64,000 nt of DNA from Sphingobium sp. (GCA_035196065.1 CP136575.1:1207001-1271000), one strand, 5' to 3'. Counted from the first letter of the stretch, positions 42,572-52,090 are shown. A program made the numbers and translations. The notes: generated from the letters alone by a model not told the origin.

Positions 42572-44158
42572 ATGAGCGTCGACCCCGCCCTTCGCACGGC
42601 AGCCTTGGCAAGCAAGGCATGGCCCTATGAAGAGGCGCGCAAGGTGTTGAAACGTTATCCGCAAGGCAAGGCTGGCGGCGCTCCGATCCTCTTTGAAACC
42701 GGTTATGGCCCGTCCGGCCTGCCACATATCGGGACTTTCAACGAAGTGCTCCGCACGACGATGGTGCGCCGCGCGCTTGAGGAACTGACCGATATGCCGA
42801 CCCGGCTTGTTGCTTTTTCAGACGATATGGATGGCCTGCGCAAGGTTCCGGACAATGTGCCCAATCAGGCTATGCTCGCTGAACATCTGGGAAAGCCGCT
42901 GACGCGTATTCCCGATCCCTTCGGCAAATTTGAGAGTTTTGCGCATCACAACAACGCGATGCTGCGCGAATTTCTCGACCGCTTCGGCTTTGACTATGAA
43001 TTCGTCTCCTCTACGACCATGTATGAAGGCGGACAGTTCGACGAAGCGCTGAAGGGCGTTTTGCGCAATTATCAGGCGATCATGGACATCATGCTGCCGA
43101 CGCTGCGCGCGGAACGTGCCGCCACTTATTCCCCAGTGCTTCCGGTTAGTCCCAAATCGGGCATCGTGCTGCAGGTGCCTATCACAGTCATAGATGCCGA
43201 GGCTGGATTGGTGTCCTTTGAAGATGAGGGCGAAACTATCACCCAGTCGATCTTGGGCGGGCAGGCGAAGTTGCAATGGAAGGTTGACTGGGCGATGCGC
43301 TGGGTCGCGTTGGGCGTCGACTATGAAATGTACGGCAAGGATCTGACCGATAGCGGTATCCAGTCGGGTAAGATTGCGCAGGTGCTCGGCGGGCGCAAGC
43401 CGGATGGACTGATCTATGAAATGTTCCTCGATGAAAAAGGCGAGAAGATTTCGAAGTCGAAGGGCAATGGCCTCAGCCTCGAAGATTGGCTGTCCTATGG
43501 CAGCGAGGAAAGCTTGGCCTTTTACGCCTATCGCGAACCGAAAAGCGCAAAGCAGCTGCATCTTGGCGTGATCCCGCGCGCGGTTGACGAATATTTTCAA
43601 TTCCGCACCACCTATGGCGGACAGGAGATTGAGAAGAAGCTGGGTAACCCTGTCCACCATATCCACAACGGCCCTGATGGCTCGAAAGTGCCGGCAGAGG
43701 TTCCGCCGGTCACATTCGGGTTGCTGCTCAATCTGGCGGGCGTGATGGGCCCGCATGCAACTGCGCCCCAAGTCTGGGGCTATCTCGCCAATTATGCGCC
43801 CGATGCGACCGCCGCCACGCATCCCGAACTGGCGAACCTGATTAATTTGGCGCTGGCCTATAACCGCGATCATGTCGCGCCGACGCTGCAACGTCGTACG
43901 GCGGAAGGGATCGAGATTGACGCGCTGAAGCGTCTCGATGCGGCCCTTGCGCAACTGGCAGCGGACACGCCGGCCGAGGATATCCAGAATATCGTCTATG
44001 AAATCGGCAAGACCGCCGGTTTTGAAAATCTTCGCGACTGGTTCAAGGCATTGTATGAGACGTTGCTCGGGTCGAGTGCCGGCCCTCGCATGGGCAGCTT
44101 TATCGCGCTATATGGCATCACCAACAGTCGCAAACTGATTGCGGAGGCGCTTGGATGA
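42572..44158 (+). CDS. lysS: Lysyl-tRNA synthetase, class I
   Basis: A 528-residue class I (LysK-type) lysyl-tRNA synthetase. The HIGH motif is in GYGPSGLPHIGTFNE and the KMSKS motif is KISKSKGNG, both absent from class II enzymes. Class I LysRS replaces class II in Alphaproteobacteria, archaea and spirochaetes, which supports the taxonomic call. The C-terminal helical anticodon-binding part is complete. It overlaps the DUF1003 gene by four bases (ATGA). Confidence 0.97.
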   Translation: MSVDPALRTAALASKAWPYEEARKVLKRYPQGKAGGAPILFETGYGPSGLPHIGTFNEVLRTTMVRRALEELTDMPTRLVAFSDDMDGLRKVPDNVPNQAMLAEHLGKPLTRIPDPFGKFESFAHHNNAMLREFLDRFGFDYEFVSSTTMYEGGQFDEALKGVLRNYQAIMDIMLPTLRAERAATYSPVLPVSPKSGIVLQVPITVIDAEAGLVSFEDEGETITQSILGGQAKLQWKVDWAMRWVALGVDYEMYGKDLTDSGIQSGKIAQVLGGRKPDGLIYEMFLDEKGEKISKSKGNGLSLEDWLSYGSEESLAFYAYREPKSAKQLHLGVIPRAVDEYFQFRTTYGGQEIEKKLGNPVHHIHNGPDGSKVPAEVPPVTFGLLLNLAGVMGPHATAPQVWGYLANYAPDATAATHPELANLINLALAYNRDHVAPTLQRRTAEGIEIDALKRLDAALAQLAADTPAEDIQNIVYEIGKTAGFENLRDWFKALYETLLGSSAGPRMGSFIALYGITNSRKLIAEALG

Positions 44159-44682
44159 CGAATGGCATTTCGGTCGATGAATTGGCTGTCCAGCTACTGG
44201 GCAAAACCGCAGACAGCCTTTCGCGTGCCGAACGCCGCGTTCTTGAAAGCATCCACCACCGCGAGATAACGAGCCGCAATCTCGATGTGCCGCATGGCGA
44301 AGATTCGACCTTTGGCCAGCGGCTGGCAGATCATGTTGCCGCCGTGGGCGGCAGTTGGGGCTTCATCATCGCTTTCGCAGTGGTGTTGTTCGGCTGGATG
44401 TTGATCAACAGCCGATTATTCGAATCGCTCGACATTGGCTTTGATCCGTACCCGTTCATATTTCTCAACCTGATGCTTTCGATGCTGGCAGCAATTCAGG
44501 CGCCGATCATCATGATGAGCCAGAACCGGCAGGGACAAAAGGACAGACAGGCGGCGGCGCATGACTATGAGGTGAATCTGCGCGCGGAACTGGAAATCAT
44601 CCGGCTGCACGAAAAGATAAACCTGTTGCAACGCGACGTCGCGCGACTGGTCGAGGTGCGTCCCGCAGGAGACGCAAAATGA
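44155..44682 (+). CDS. DUF1003 domain membrane protein
   Basis: A 175-residue protein with two membrane segments (about residues 62-84 and 100-121) and the DUF1003 core HVAAVGGSWGFIIAFAVVLF and PFIFLNLMLSMLAAIQAPII. The cytoplasmic ends are helical and charged. Function is unknown; related proteins lie near CorA in other genomes, as here (corA follows two genes later). It is coupled to lysS by an ATGA overlap. Confidence 0.9.
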   Translation: MTNGISVDELAVQLLGKTADSLSRAERRVLESIHHREITSRNLDVPHGEDSTFGQRLADHVAAVGGSWGFIIAFAVVLFGWMLINSRLFESLDIGFDPYPFIFLNLMLSMLAAIQAPIIMMSQNRQGQKDRQAAAHDYEVNLRAELEIIRLHEKINLLQRDVARLVEVRPAGDAK

Positions 44683-44725
44683 TCTCGTCGATCAAGATCG
44701 GAACAGGATAGTCGGAAGGAATGGC

Positions 44726-45214
44726 ATGAGCAGCTATCACATTGCGCAGATCAACATCGCGCGCTTCGTGCAGCCAAAAGACCATCCCGATAATGCAGGT
44801 TTCATGGATGCGCTTGACCATGTCAATGCGCAGGCCGACGCTGCCCCCGGCTTTGTCTGGCGGCTAATTGGCGAAGGCAATGATGCGATCAGCATCGACG
44901 CCATTCCTGACGACCCAAGATTGGCGGTCAATATGTCGGTATGGACCGACATCGATTCGCTTGCCGCATTCGTCTATCGCAATCCGGATCATCTGGCGAT
45001 CATGCGCCGACGCCGCGAATGGCTGGAACAGATGGACATATATCAGGCACTTTGGTGGGTGCCTGCCGGGCACATTCCTTCGGTGGCGGAAGGTATGGGG
45101 GCGATCGAACTTCTTCGTGCCAATGGTTCCACGCAGCAAGCATTTACATTCAAACAAAATTTCGATGCACCCGATGGGACGCCTGTCCGGCCGGTGCTGG
45201 ATGAATGTGCATGA
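44726..45214 (+). CDS. DUF3291 domain protein
   Basis: A 162-residue soluble protein with the DUF3291 pattern: IAQINIARFVQPKDHPDNAG, PGFVWRLIGEGNDAISI, NMSVWTDIDSLAAFVYRNPD and QALWWVPAGHIPSVAEGM. The fold is ferredoxin-like, akin to antibiotic biosynthesis monooxygenases; biochemical function is not known. GGAAGGAATGGC precedes the start. corA overlaps its stop by four bases. Confidence 0.9.
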   Translation: MSSYHIAQINIARFVQPKDHPDNAGFMDALDHVNAQADAAPGFVWRLIGEGNDAISIDAIPDDPRLAVNMSVWTDIDSLAAFVYRNPDHLAIMRRRREWLEQMDIYQALWWVPAGHIPSVAEGMGAIELLRANGSTQQAFTFKQNFDAPDGTPVRPVLDECA

Positions 45215-46191
45215 GCATCATCGCCGCCCGCATCTATCGCGACGGCCGGCTGCTGACGGAACTTGATCTCGCCAAGCCCATCCCCAAGCTGGAACGCAAG
45301 GAGGATTTCGTCTGGATCGGACTGCATGATCCCGACGCTGCGACAATCAAGGCGATCCAAGAGCATTTCGGTCTCCACCCGCTCGCGGTTGAGGACGCGC
45401 TGGATCCGCGGCATCTGCCAAAGATGGAAAGCTATGGCGAAACATTATTCATTGTGGCGCGCACCATCCATTTGGAAGGGACGGACGGGGAAGCGCGCAT
45501 CGCCTATGGCAACACTGCGATCTTTCTCGGTCGGCAGTTCATCATCACTGTCCGTCACGGTTCGATCCGCGGCCATGCTCCAATCCGCAAACAGTTGGAG
45601 GCGACGCCTTGGCTCTTGAAGCATGGCCCGGACTATGTCCTCCACGCGCTGCTGGATTTCATCGTCGATGGCTATTTTGAGGTGATCGATCTGTTGGACG
45701 AACAGGTGCTCACGATGGAAGACAAGGCGCTCGAAAACTTCCTCGACCGGGCGCAGACTGCACGTTTGTTCACGCTGCGTCGTGACCTGTTCCGGCTGCA
45801 GCGAATCCTCGGCCCGATGGAAGATCTTGCAATCCGCTTCGTCAACATTGACCTGCCGCAGTTGGACAATGATATCGATCCCTATTTCCGCGACCTTGCA
45901 GACCATGTCCGGCGTGTGAATTACCGCGTTGCTGGTTTGCGCGATACGCTGACCAGTGTGATTGAGACCAGCGGTCTTTTGGAACAACAAAGACAAGGTG
46001 TGATTACACGCCAACTCGCAGCTTGGGCTGCGATCCTCGCGGTGCCGACTGCAATCGCGGGAATTTACGGGATGAACTTCGCATTCATGCCCGAACTGGA
46101 AAGCCGCTATGGCTATTTCATCGTTGTGGGCGCGATGCTGACCATCTGCACCGGGTTGTTCATCAGGTTCAAGCGGCTGGGATGGCTGTGA
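45211..46191 (+). CDS. corA: CorA family magnesium/divalent-cation transporter
   Basis: A 326-residue CorA channel: a large cytoplasmic N-terminal domain (HPLAVEDALDPRHLPKME), a long stalk helix and two C-terminal membrane helices separated by the signature GIYGMNFAFMPE containing GMN. It carries Mg2+, or in some relatives Co2+ or Ni2+. The ATG at 45211 overlaps the DUF3291 stop. The last 23 bases overlap the 3' end of the opposite desaturase gene. Confidence 0.95.
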   Translation: MSIIAARIYRDGRLLTELDLAKPIPKLERKEDFVWIGLHDPDAATIKAIQEHFGLHPLAVEDALDPRHLPKMESYGETLFIVARTIHLEGTDGEARIAYGNTAIFLGRQFIITVRHGSIRGHAPIRKQLEATPWLLKHGPDYVLHALLDFIVDGYFEVIDLLDEQVLTMEDKALENFLDRAQTARLFTLRRDLFRLQRILGPMEDLAIRFVNIDLPQLDNDIDPYFRDLADHVRRVNYRVAGLRDTLTSVIETSGLLEQQRQGVITRQLAAWAAILAVPTAIAGIYGMNFAFMPELESRYGYFIVVGAMLTICTGLFIRFKRLGWL

Positions 46192-47221
46192 CCCGACGCA
46201 ACACCGCCAAATAGTCGGGTTCGATCGTCATTTTCTCATGATAGCCACTTGCGCCCAGCAAGGCATGGGCGTCCGGCAGATTGTAACAGGGCAGGCCCAT
46301 GAACAGATGATGTTCGCTATGATAGTTGACCCAGTAGGGTGCCACTGTGGTGCGCTCAATCAACCCGGCATAGGTCGTTCGGGCGTGGCTGAACGGATCG
46401 TCGCTGCCGGTCGTGGTGCATGCATGTTCGGCGATGTTGCGGATGCGCAGGAAAAGCTGGAAGGTTGTTGCCAACGCAGCGAACCACAACAGAAACGGCG
46501 TCCAGCCCCAAAGGGCGAGCGAGACCGCCAAGACGATGGTCTGCACCAGGAGAAAACGCGCTACCGTGCGCGCGGTAGTTTTCGCGCCGTCGATGTTTGA
46601 GACAGGCGCATCCATGCCATTGCGGCTCTGCAGGTTGAAGGCGCGACCGGCGCTGGTGTCACGCCCACCTGAGCTGCTTTCGCGGCGCAACATGGCCTTT
46701 AATCCGCGCCAAGCCGCGGCGAATTGGTGGCTGCGCTGCTTGAAAAAGGTCTGACCGGAAAGATCGCGTATTACCTTGCGGCGCAGGCTCGCTCCACTTG
46801 TCGGGAAGGGCTTGGATAGCGATAGATCAGGGTCCTCGGGCTGCTGTGTGAATTTATGGTGGGTGAGGTGATAGGCGCGATAGGCGTAGAGGTCGCTGCC
46901 CGTGGCAGCGCCTGATGGCCATTGGCCCAGCCAGTTGTTGATCTTGCGGTCGGGGTGCAGCAATCCGTGCGCGCCCTCGTGCATCAGGATCGACAGCCCC
47001 AGTTGCCGGCCGCCGATAATGGCGAGCGCAATCGGTGTTGCAAACAGCCCGGCAATCCAGTGGAATTGCCATGCCCATGCGCCGCCAAAGGCTGCGAGTG
47101 CGGCAACAAGCCAGCCATGGACGACCAGCCATGGCCCCCTGAACGGCGATATGGCGGTAAGCGCTGCCCATTCCTCTGGCGCAAAAATTTTGCGGGGATT
47201 GGCGGCTTTCACTGCGGGCAT
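46169..47221 (-). CDS. Membrane fatty-acid desaturase
   Basis: A 350-residue di-iron membrane desaturase or hydroxylase. Three histidine boxes are HEGAH (81-85), HLTHH (118-122) and HSEHH (301-305), with four or more hydrophobic spans. The class introduces cis double bonds or hydroxyl groups into fatty chains; the exact substrate is unclear. It is divergent from a winged-helix regulator gene across 217 bases, and its tail overlaps corA by 23 bases with convergent orientation. Confidence 0.9.
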   Translation of the reverse strand: MPAVKAANPRKIFAPEEWAALTAISPFRGPWLVVHGWLVAALAAFGGAWAWQFHWIAGLFATPIALAIIGGRQLGLSILMHEGAHGLLHPDRKINNWLGQWPSGAATGSDLYAYRAYHLTHHKFTQQPEDPDLSLSKPFPTSGASLRRKVIRDLSGQTFFKQRSHQFAAAWRGLKAMLRRESSSGGRDTSAGRAFNLQSRNGMDAPVSNIDGAKTTARTVARFLLVQTIVLAVSLALWGWTPFLLWFAALATTFQLFLRIRNIAEHACTTTGSDDPFSHARTTYAGLIERTTVAPYWVNYHSEHHLFMGLPCYNLPDAHALLGASGYHEKMTIEPDYLAVLRRVTAIPAA

Positions 47222-47321
47222 CTAATCTGCATACATCATGGTTACCGGGCTGCCAATTCCATAACGAAGGTCTGAAGGCAGGATTTTCCTCGGCTGGATC
47301 GGACAGAACTTTGAATTAAAC

Positions 47322-47338
47322 TAATGTAGAATAATGTA
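47322..47338 (+). promoter_or_regulatory. TAATGTA direct repeats in the desaturase/regulator gap
   Basis: TAATGTA occurs at 47322-47328 and again at 47332-47338, ten bases apart, one DNA turn. The spot is AT-rich and lies 101 bases before the regulator start and 101 bases from the desaturase start. It could be an operator. The remaining 217-base gap shows no gene. Confidence 0.35.
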
Positions 47339-47438
47339 AAAGTTGCCGCATGAATCGATTAACGAATCTTTTGTATCGTATCAGGAAAATCAATGTTGTC
47401 GGGGAAACAGGGGCCGCATCGACGAAGGAAGACGGAGG

Positions 47439-47981
47439 ATGTTGCACCAAGGTCGATGGGAAAAGAGGCTTGACGCACTGGATCGCGAAGTTTCCACTTT
47501 GCGTGCAGTTGTGGAGGCTCAGGCTGATTGGATCAGGCGCGAACTGCTTGGCGGAGCCGAAAATCACGCGCCTCTATTCAAAGCGATCGATTCGATTGCG
47601 CCGGCGGCGCTTGATCGAGATGCGTCGCATAAATTGCCGGACGCACGCCATTTGCGCTGGTTAATCCGGCAACGACGCAAACGGGCCTCGCTTTTCGGTG
47701 CGGATCTGTTTTCGGATCCTGCATGGGACATGCTGCTCGATCTCGCTGCGGCTAGGCTGGAAAATGAACGGGTCTCGATCAGCTCACTCTGCCTTGCCTT
47801 GGGTGCACCGCAAACAACGGCGTTGCGTTGGATTGCAATGCTCCAAGATGCCGGGCTTGTGGTTCGCCGGGCTGACCCGTTAGACGGCCGCCGTGCCTAT
47901 ATTGAACTGACCGAAAAGGCGATTACGGCCATGGGCTGGCATTTTTCCGAGGTGGAATCCCAATTTGGCATATCATGCTGA
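47439..47981 (+). CDS. Winged-helix (MarR-like) DNA-binding protein
   Basis: A 180-residue regulator. The first 40 residues form a likely coiled coil (RLDALDREVSTLRAVVEAQA). The C-terminus has a winged helix of MarR type (SISSLCLALGAPQTTALRWI, then LVVRRADPLDGRRAYIELTEKA). The ligand is unknown. The ATG at 47439 follows AAGGA at nine bases; an in-frame TTG at 47343 would add 32 cysteine-bearing residues with poor ribosome-binding support. Divergence from the desaturase suggests that as a target. Confidence 0.82.
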   Translation: MLHQGRWEKRLDALDREVSTLRAVVEAQADWIRRELLGGAENHAPLFKAIDSIAPAALDRDASHKLPDARHLRWLIRQRRKRASLFGADLFSDPAWDMLLDLAAARLENERVSISSLCLALGAPQTTALRWIAMLQDAGLVVRRADPLDGRRAYIELTEKAITAMGWHFSEVESQFGISC

Positions 47982-47983
47982 TT

Positions 47984-48009
47984 GCCGGGAAGGCCAACGC
48001 CTTCCCGGC
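47984..48009. terminator. Hairpin between convergent regulator and DUF885 genes
   Basis: GCCGGGAAGG-CCAACG-CCTTCCCGGC has perfect ten-base arms. It starts three bases after the regulator stop and is followed on the plus strand by a T-rich end about 15 bases later. It can terminate both genes. Confidence 0.65.
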
Positions 48010-48017
48010 GGAGCGGT

Positions 48018-49838
48018 TTACTTTTTTGATGCGATCCAGTCATCGATCTTCTTTTCCAACACGGTCAGCGGCAAGGCGCCGGTGTTGAGCACTTCGTTAT
48101 GGAATTCGCGAACGTCGAATTTCGCGCCCAGTTCGGTCTTGGCCTTTTCCTTCAGTCGCGAAATCGTCAGCGCGCCGATCTTATATGCCAGCGCTTGGCT
48201 GGGTATTGCGATGTAACGTTCGACCTCTGCGGTCGCATCGGTCCGACCCATGTCGCTGTTGGCGAGCATATAGTCGATCGCCTGTTCGCGGCTCCAGCCC
48301 TTCGAATGGATGCCGGTGTCAACGACGAGCCGCATCGCCCGCAACATCTCGTCCGACAGGGTGCCGAACCGCTGATAGGGATCGGTATAGAGCCCCATTT
48401 CATAACCGAGCGTCTCTGCATAGAGTGCCCAGCCCTCTACATAGGCGGTGTTGCCGCCAAAGCGCATGAAGGCGGGTAGCTTTTCATTTTCCTGTGCGAT
48501 GCTGATCTGGAAATGGTGCCCCGGTGCGCCCTCGTGCAGGTAAAGCGTGGTCATGCCCGGCGTGGTCCGGCTTGGCAGGTCATATGCATTAAAATAAAAA
48601 ATGCCCGGTCGTGAACCGTCGGGGGTGCCTTGCTGATAGCTTCCGCCTGCCTCATATTTCTCGCGGAATTCTTCATAGGGCCGGATTTCGAGCGGGGCCT
48701 TGGGCAGATATTTGAATTGCGTTCCGATGACCGCATCGACCGTTTTGCCGATGTCATAATAGCCTTGGGTCAGTGCCTCGCGGCTGGCCATTTTGAATTT
48801 GGGATCATGCCGCAGATGGTCGAAAAATTCGGGCAATGTGCCCTTGAAGTTCACTTCGGTCCGCACCTTTTCCATCTCGCCCTTGATGCGGGCAACTTCG
48901 GATAGGCCGATATTGTGGATTTCGTCGGCGCGCATCGGCAGGGTGACGGTTGACTCGATGAGATAGCTGTAAAGCTGATCTCCGTCCTTCATATATTTCA
49001 GGCCATGCCCTTCGCGTGCAACGGGCAGATAGTCATTTTTCAGAAAGTCGCGCAGGCGCGTGTAGGCAGGGTAAATGTCCTTTTCTATCGCGTCGCGATA
49101 CTGCCCCGTAAATGCTGCCTTTTCCGCATCGGTAAAGTCCGCGGGGAAATTCTTGGTCGGACCGAAATAGGGTGATTCTTCCGCCGGCTGCTTCAACTGG
49201 GTATTAAGCTGGTCAATGACGTTCGAGACGGTCATTTTGGTCTCGACCACGCCGGACGCCATCCCTTCGCGGAAACGGCCGATCGCGCGATCGAGCATCA
49301 CGACAAATTCCTTGTGGCGCTTCAGATTATTTTCATAGTCCACGCGGGTCTTGAACGGGGCTGCGCCTTGGCCGCTGGCGAAATTGGGATAGAAGGTGTG
49401 AAAGCCGAAGAAATGATTGATCGGTCGCACCACTGAGAGTTCAAAATAAGGCGATGAAAGTCCCTTGATCGCGTCCTTCTGGTTACGCATGAAAACATCA
49501 TAGGCGATCTTGTCGGTCGGGCTGAGTTTGGCCCGGTCGATATTGCCCAGTGCCGCGATATTATCATTTGCTGCCTTGCGCTCGGCGTCGAAATAGGCGT
49601 CGCTCATGAAGTCGCCCAGCCGGTCGGCATAGCGCATGTCGCCGCGGAACAGCGCGTTCAACGGGTTCCGCTTGAGGCTCGCCTCATCGTCATCGGCAAA
49701 GACCTTGGCAAGCTTCTCACCCTCGGTCAGCTGCGCTGCTTCGGCCTTGATCGTATCCTGCGCCATGGCCGGCACGGCGACCGGGACAGCGAGCGCGACA
49801 AGCGCCACGGAAAGCAGAAATTTCGGGGTCAATTTCAT
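48018..49838 (-). CDS. Exported DUF885 family protein, copy 2
   Basis: A 606-residue protein with a signal peptide (about residues 1-27, ending PAMAQ) and the DUF885 domain. It has LHEGAPGHHFQ, matching HExxPGHH, and VEGWALYAETLG. Compared with copy 1 (7707-9464), it shares ALAYKIG, the FDxxxFHxxVLxxGxxPLxVLE tail and the metal-site motifs, but is longer with different middle segments, so duplication is old. A zinc carboxypeptidase-like role is inferred. The start follows AAGGAG at eight bases. Confidence 0.88.
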   Translation of the reverse strand: MKLTPKFLLSVALVALAVPVAVPAMAQDTIKAEAAQLTEGEKLAKVFADDDEASLKRNPLNALFRGDMRYADRLGDFMSDAYFDAERKAANDNIAALGNIDRAKLSPTDKIAYDVFMRNQKDAIKGLSSPYFELSVVRPINHFFGFHTFYPNFASGQGAAPFKTRVDYENNLKRHKEFVVMLDRAIGRFREGMASGVVETKMTVSNVIDQLNTQLKQPAEESPYFGPTKNFPADFTDAEKAAFTGQYRDAIEKDIYPAYTRLRDFLKNDYLPVAREGHGLKYMKDGDQLYSYLIESTVTLPMRADEIHNIGLSEVARIKGEMEKVRTEVNFKGTLPEFFDHLRHDPKFKMASREALTQGYYDIGKTVDAVIGTQFKYLPKAPLEIRPYEEFREKYEAGGSYQQGTPDGSRPGIFYFNAYDLPSRTTPGMTTLYLHEGAPGHHFQISIAQENEKLPAFMRFGGNTAYVEGWALYAETLGYEMGLYTDPYQRFGTLSDEMLRAMRLVVDTGIHSKGWSREQAIDYMLANSDMGRTDATAEVERYIAIPSQALAYKIGALTISRLKEKAKTELGAKFDVREFHNEVLNTGALPLTVLEKKIDDWIASKK

Positions 49839-49961
49839 GGCAAATGCTCCTTGGGCGGCAACTATGCCGCAATGATGTATGTGCAATGTCGCGCCAGAGG
49901 CGGAGCTTTGGAACAAGTCAGTTTCGACAGAGGCCCTAGCCCTGTCCGCAAACGCCTAAGG

Positions 49962-50678
49962 TCACGCCGTCGCGGTGTTGAGTTCGAGCCAGTTATTCTG
50001 TCTATACCATTTGGTGATCACATGTTTCACCCCCTGCTTTACGGGGCTCCCTGTGTGCAGGGACTTGTAATTGGGCGTGCCATCCAGCTTCATGTTATTC
50101 CAGATCAGCATCGTACCCGCTTGAGGACGTACGCCGATGCTGACATGCGGAAATTCGGTCGCACCGCCATCGTCGGGTTCGTTGAGATAGATCATCGCCG
50201 TCCAACTGCGCTGCCCGCCCCGCGGCCCTTCGTGAAGCCAATAGTCCTGGCTGGGATGGAAGAAATCATGATGCGATTTGAATTCCTGACCAACTGTATA
50301 ACGCTGCCCCTGCATCGTTTCAGCATAATCATTTTCGATGCCGAGCGTGTCGCTCATCCGTGCCTCGACACGGGCAACATCGGCATCCCAGCGGTTGAGA
50401 TGGCAGCTATAGCTGGTCCGAAATCCGGCCTGTTCGGTGCCCTTGTACAAGGTGGAGGGAACGGCATCGGCATCAATTTTGCGGATGAGTAGATTGCACT
50501 CCCTTTTGCCGAGGAAGCCCTGGTAGATGTATAGCTGCAGTTCCGGCACGTCGACCTTCTGGACCAACGGATTGGAATCAAGTCGGCGCGTTACAAATGC
50601 GCCAATCTTGGCAAGCTTTGCCGGATCATTGTTCGGATCGAACTTTGTTGGGGTGCCAGATTCAACTTCGGCAAACAT
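49962..50678 (-). CDS. 2OG-Fe(II) oxygenase, prolyl 4-hydroxylase-like
   Basis: A 238-residue Fe(II)/2-oxoglutarate dioxygenase of the P4Hc class. Iron ligands are His and Asp in FKSHHDFFHP and His in KSLHTGSPVKQG with the 2OG-binding Lys nearby (KHVITKWYR). YLNEPDDGGATEFPH is the conserved jelly-roll strand. Bacterial members hydroxylate prolines in proteins such as EF-Tu, or small substrates; the target is not known. GGGAG precedes the start. The 123-base gap to the DUF885 gene holds nothing obvious. Confidence 0.92.
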   Translation of the reverse strand: MFAEVESGTPTKFDPNNDPAKLAKIGAFVTRRLDSNPLVQKVDVPELQLYIYQGFLGKRECNLLIRKIDADAVPSTLYKGTEQAGFRTSYSCHLNRWDADVARVEARMSDTLGIENDYAETMQGQRYTVGQEFKSHHDFFHPSQDYWLHEGPRGGQRSWTAMIYLNEPDDGGATEFPHVSIGVRPQAGTMLIWNNMKLDGTPNYKSLHTGSPVKQGVKHVITKWYRQNNWLELNTATA

Positions 50679-50763
50679 TCAAACGCAGCTCCCGATCATG
50701 CGATTCGCCTATCCGATAGCACCGCCACCCGGTGATAATCGAGTGGCGGTGCGGCGTTGAGAG

Positions 50764-52035
50764 TTATTTTGTGCGTCCGCGGGCCATGACCCACTCGACC
50801 TTTTCCAGCAAGGTGACATCCTGCAACGGGTTGCCCGAAACGGCGATCAGGTCCGCAGAATAGCCTGGTGCAATTCGGCCGATTTCATTTTCCATGCCCA
50901 GCGTTTTTGCCGCAACGGTCGTGGCGCTGGCGACAGCTTCTACGGGCGTCAGCCCGTTCTTGACGAGCAATGCGAATTCGCCCGCATTGCGGCCATGTTC
51001 GAAAACGCCCGCATCGGTGCCGAATGCGACCGTTACGCCCATGGCCTTGGACTGCTGCACCTGACGGCCGGCAGCCTCCAGCGCCTCGCGCGCCTTAACC
51101 TCGACCGTCGGGGTATAGATGCCCCTACCAATGCGCGCCCGCACGCCTTCAAGCGCCATCAATGTAGGGACCAGCGCTGTACCTCTGGCCTTCATGGCCT
51201 TCAGCGCAGCTTCGTCTGCGAAGGTCGCATGGTCGATGGTGTCGATACCGGCAACAGCTGACGCCTCGATCCCGCGGGCGCCGTGTGCGTGTGCCATGAC
51301 CTTTAGGCCAAGCGAGTGGGCCGTATCGGCGATGGCCTTCAATTCGTCATTGTTAAAATGCGCCTCAAGACCGCGTCCTTGCTGCGACAAAACGCCGCCT
51401 GTCGCCGTGATTTTGATGATGTCCGCACCCATTTTCGATGCCTTACGCACTTTTTCGGAACATTGATCCGCGCCGGTGCAGGTGTAGCCAGAATCAAGCG
51501 CGATCAGCACTTCCGGGCGAAAACCGCTGACATCGGCATGTCCGCCGACGATCGACAACGCCGGTCCTGCAGCGACAATCCTGGGCCCCCAGAGGATCCC
51601 TTCATTGGTGCCGCGGCGCAAGGCAAAGGCAGTGTTCTGTGCCGATCCTGCCTCACGTACGGTGGTGAAGCCGGCATTGAGCGTGAGCGCGGCATTTTTG
51701 ACGCCGATCAGCGTCGCCCATTCATCGCTGTCGACGGCCTCACTGCGATAATCACCGCCGGGGTCGCTCGTCAGATGGACATGGAGGTCGATAAGGCCTG
51801 GAAGAACGGTTTTGGTCGACAGGTCCACGACTTCAGCACCTGCAACAGCTGCGGGATTAATGCCTTTTTCGACCTTGACGATACGACCGTCGGTCACAGT
51901 GATCGTTGCGGGGCCGGTCGCACCTTGCGCTGGATCACTGATCAGGTTGCCCGCAAGAACCACCTTGGTGTCGGCAAGAGCCGGCGTAGTGAGAGCAATG
52001 CAAGCGGTTGCAGCAAACAGAAGCGTGCGGATCAT
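50764..52035 (-). CDS. Exported amidohydrolase (Xaa-Pro dipeptidase-like)
   Basis: A 423-residue amidohydrolase with a signal peptide (about residues 1-21, ending PALA). The metal site shows DLHVHLTSDPGG, a Lys in MGADIIKITATGG, KVMAHAHGARGI, DTIDHATFAD and GTDAGVFEHG, the pattern of prolidase-like metallohydrolases found in many sphingomonads. It probably cleaves dipeptides or acyl amides in the periplasm. The start at 52035 follows GGGAGGAA at six bases; longer in-frame readings have none. Confidence 0.9.
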   Translation of the reverse strand: MIRTLLFAATACIALTTPALADTKVVLAGNLISDPAQGATGPATITVTDGRIVKVEKGINPAAVAGAEVVDLSTKTVLPGLIDLHVHLTSDPGGDYRSEAVDSDEWATLIGVKNAALTLNAGFTTVREAGSAQNTAFALRRGTNEGILWGPRIVAAGPALSIVGGHADVSGFRPEVLIALDSGYTCTGADQCSEKVRKASKMGADIIKITATGGVLSQQGRGLEAHFNNDELKAIADTAHSLGLKVMAHAHGARGIEASAVAGIDTIDHATFADEAALKAMKARGTALVPTLMALEGVRARIGRGIYTPTVEVKAREALEAAGRQVQQSKAMGVTVAFGTDAGVFEHGRNAGEFALLVKNGLTPVEAVASATTVAAKTLGMENEIGRIAPGYSADLIAVSGNPLQDVTLLEKVEWVMARGRTK

Positions 52036-52090
52036 ATATTCCTCCCGAAGATTTACATCCGTCTGCGCCGCCGAGACTGGCTGTTCAAGC

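Noticed and set aside
47350-47664. A plus-strand frame beginning with a good ATG just inside the regulator's leader
   Set aside because: It lacks domain similarity and is in a different frame from the conserved winged-helix protein that covers the same DNA.
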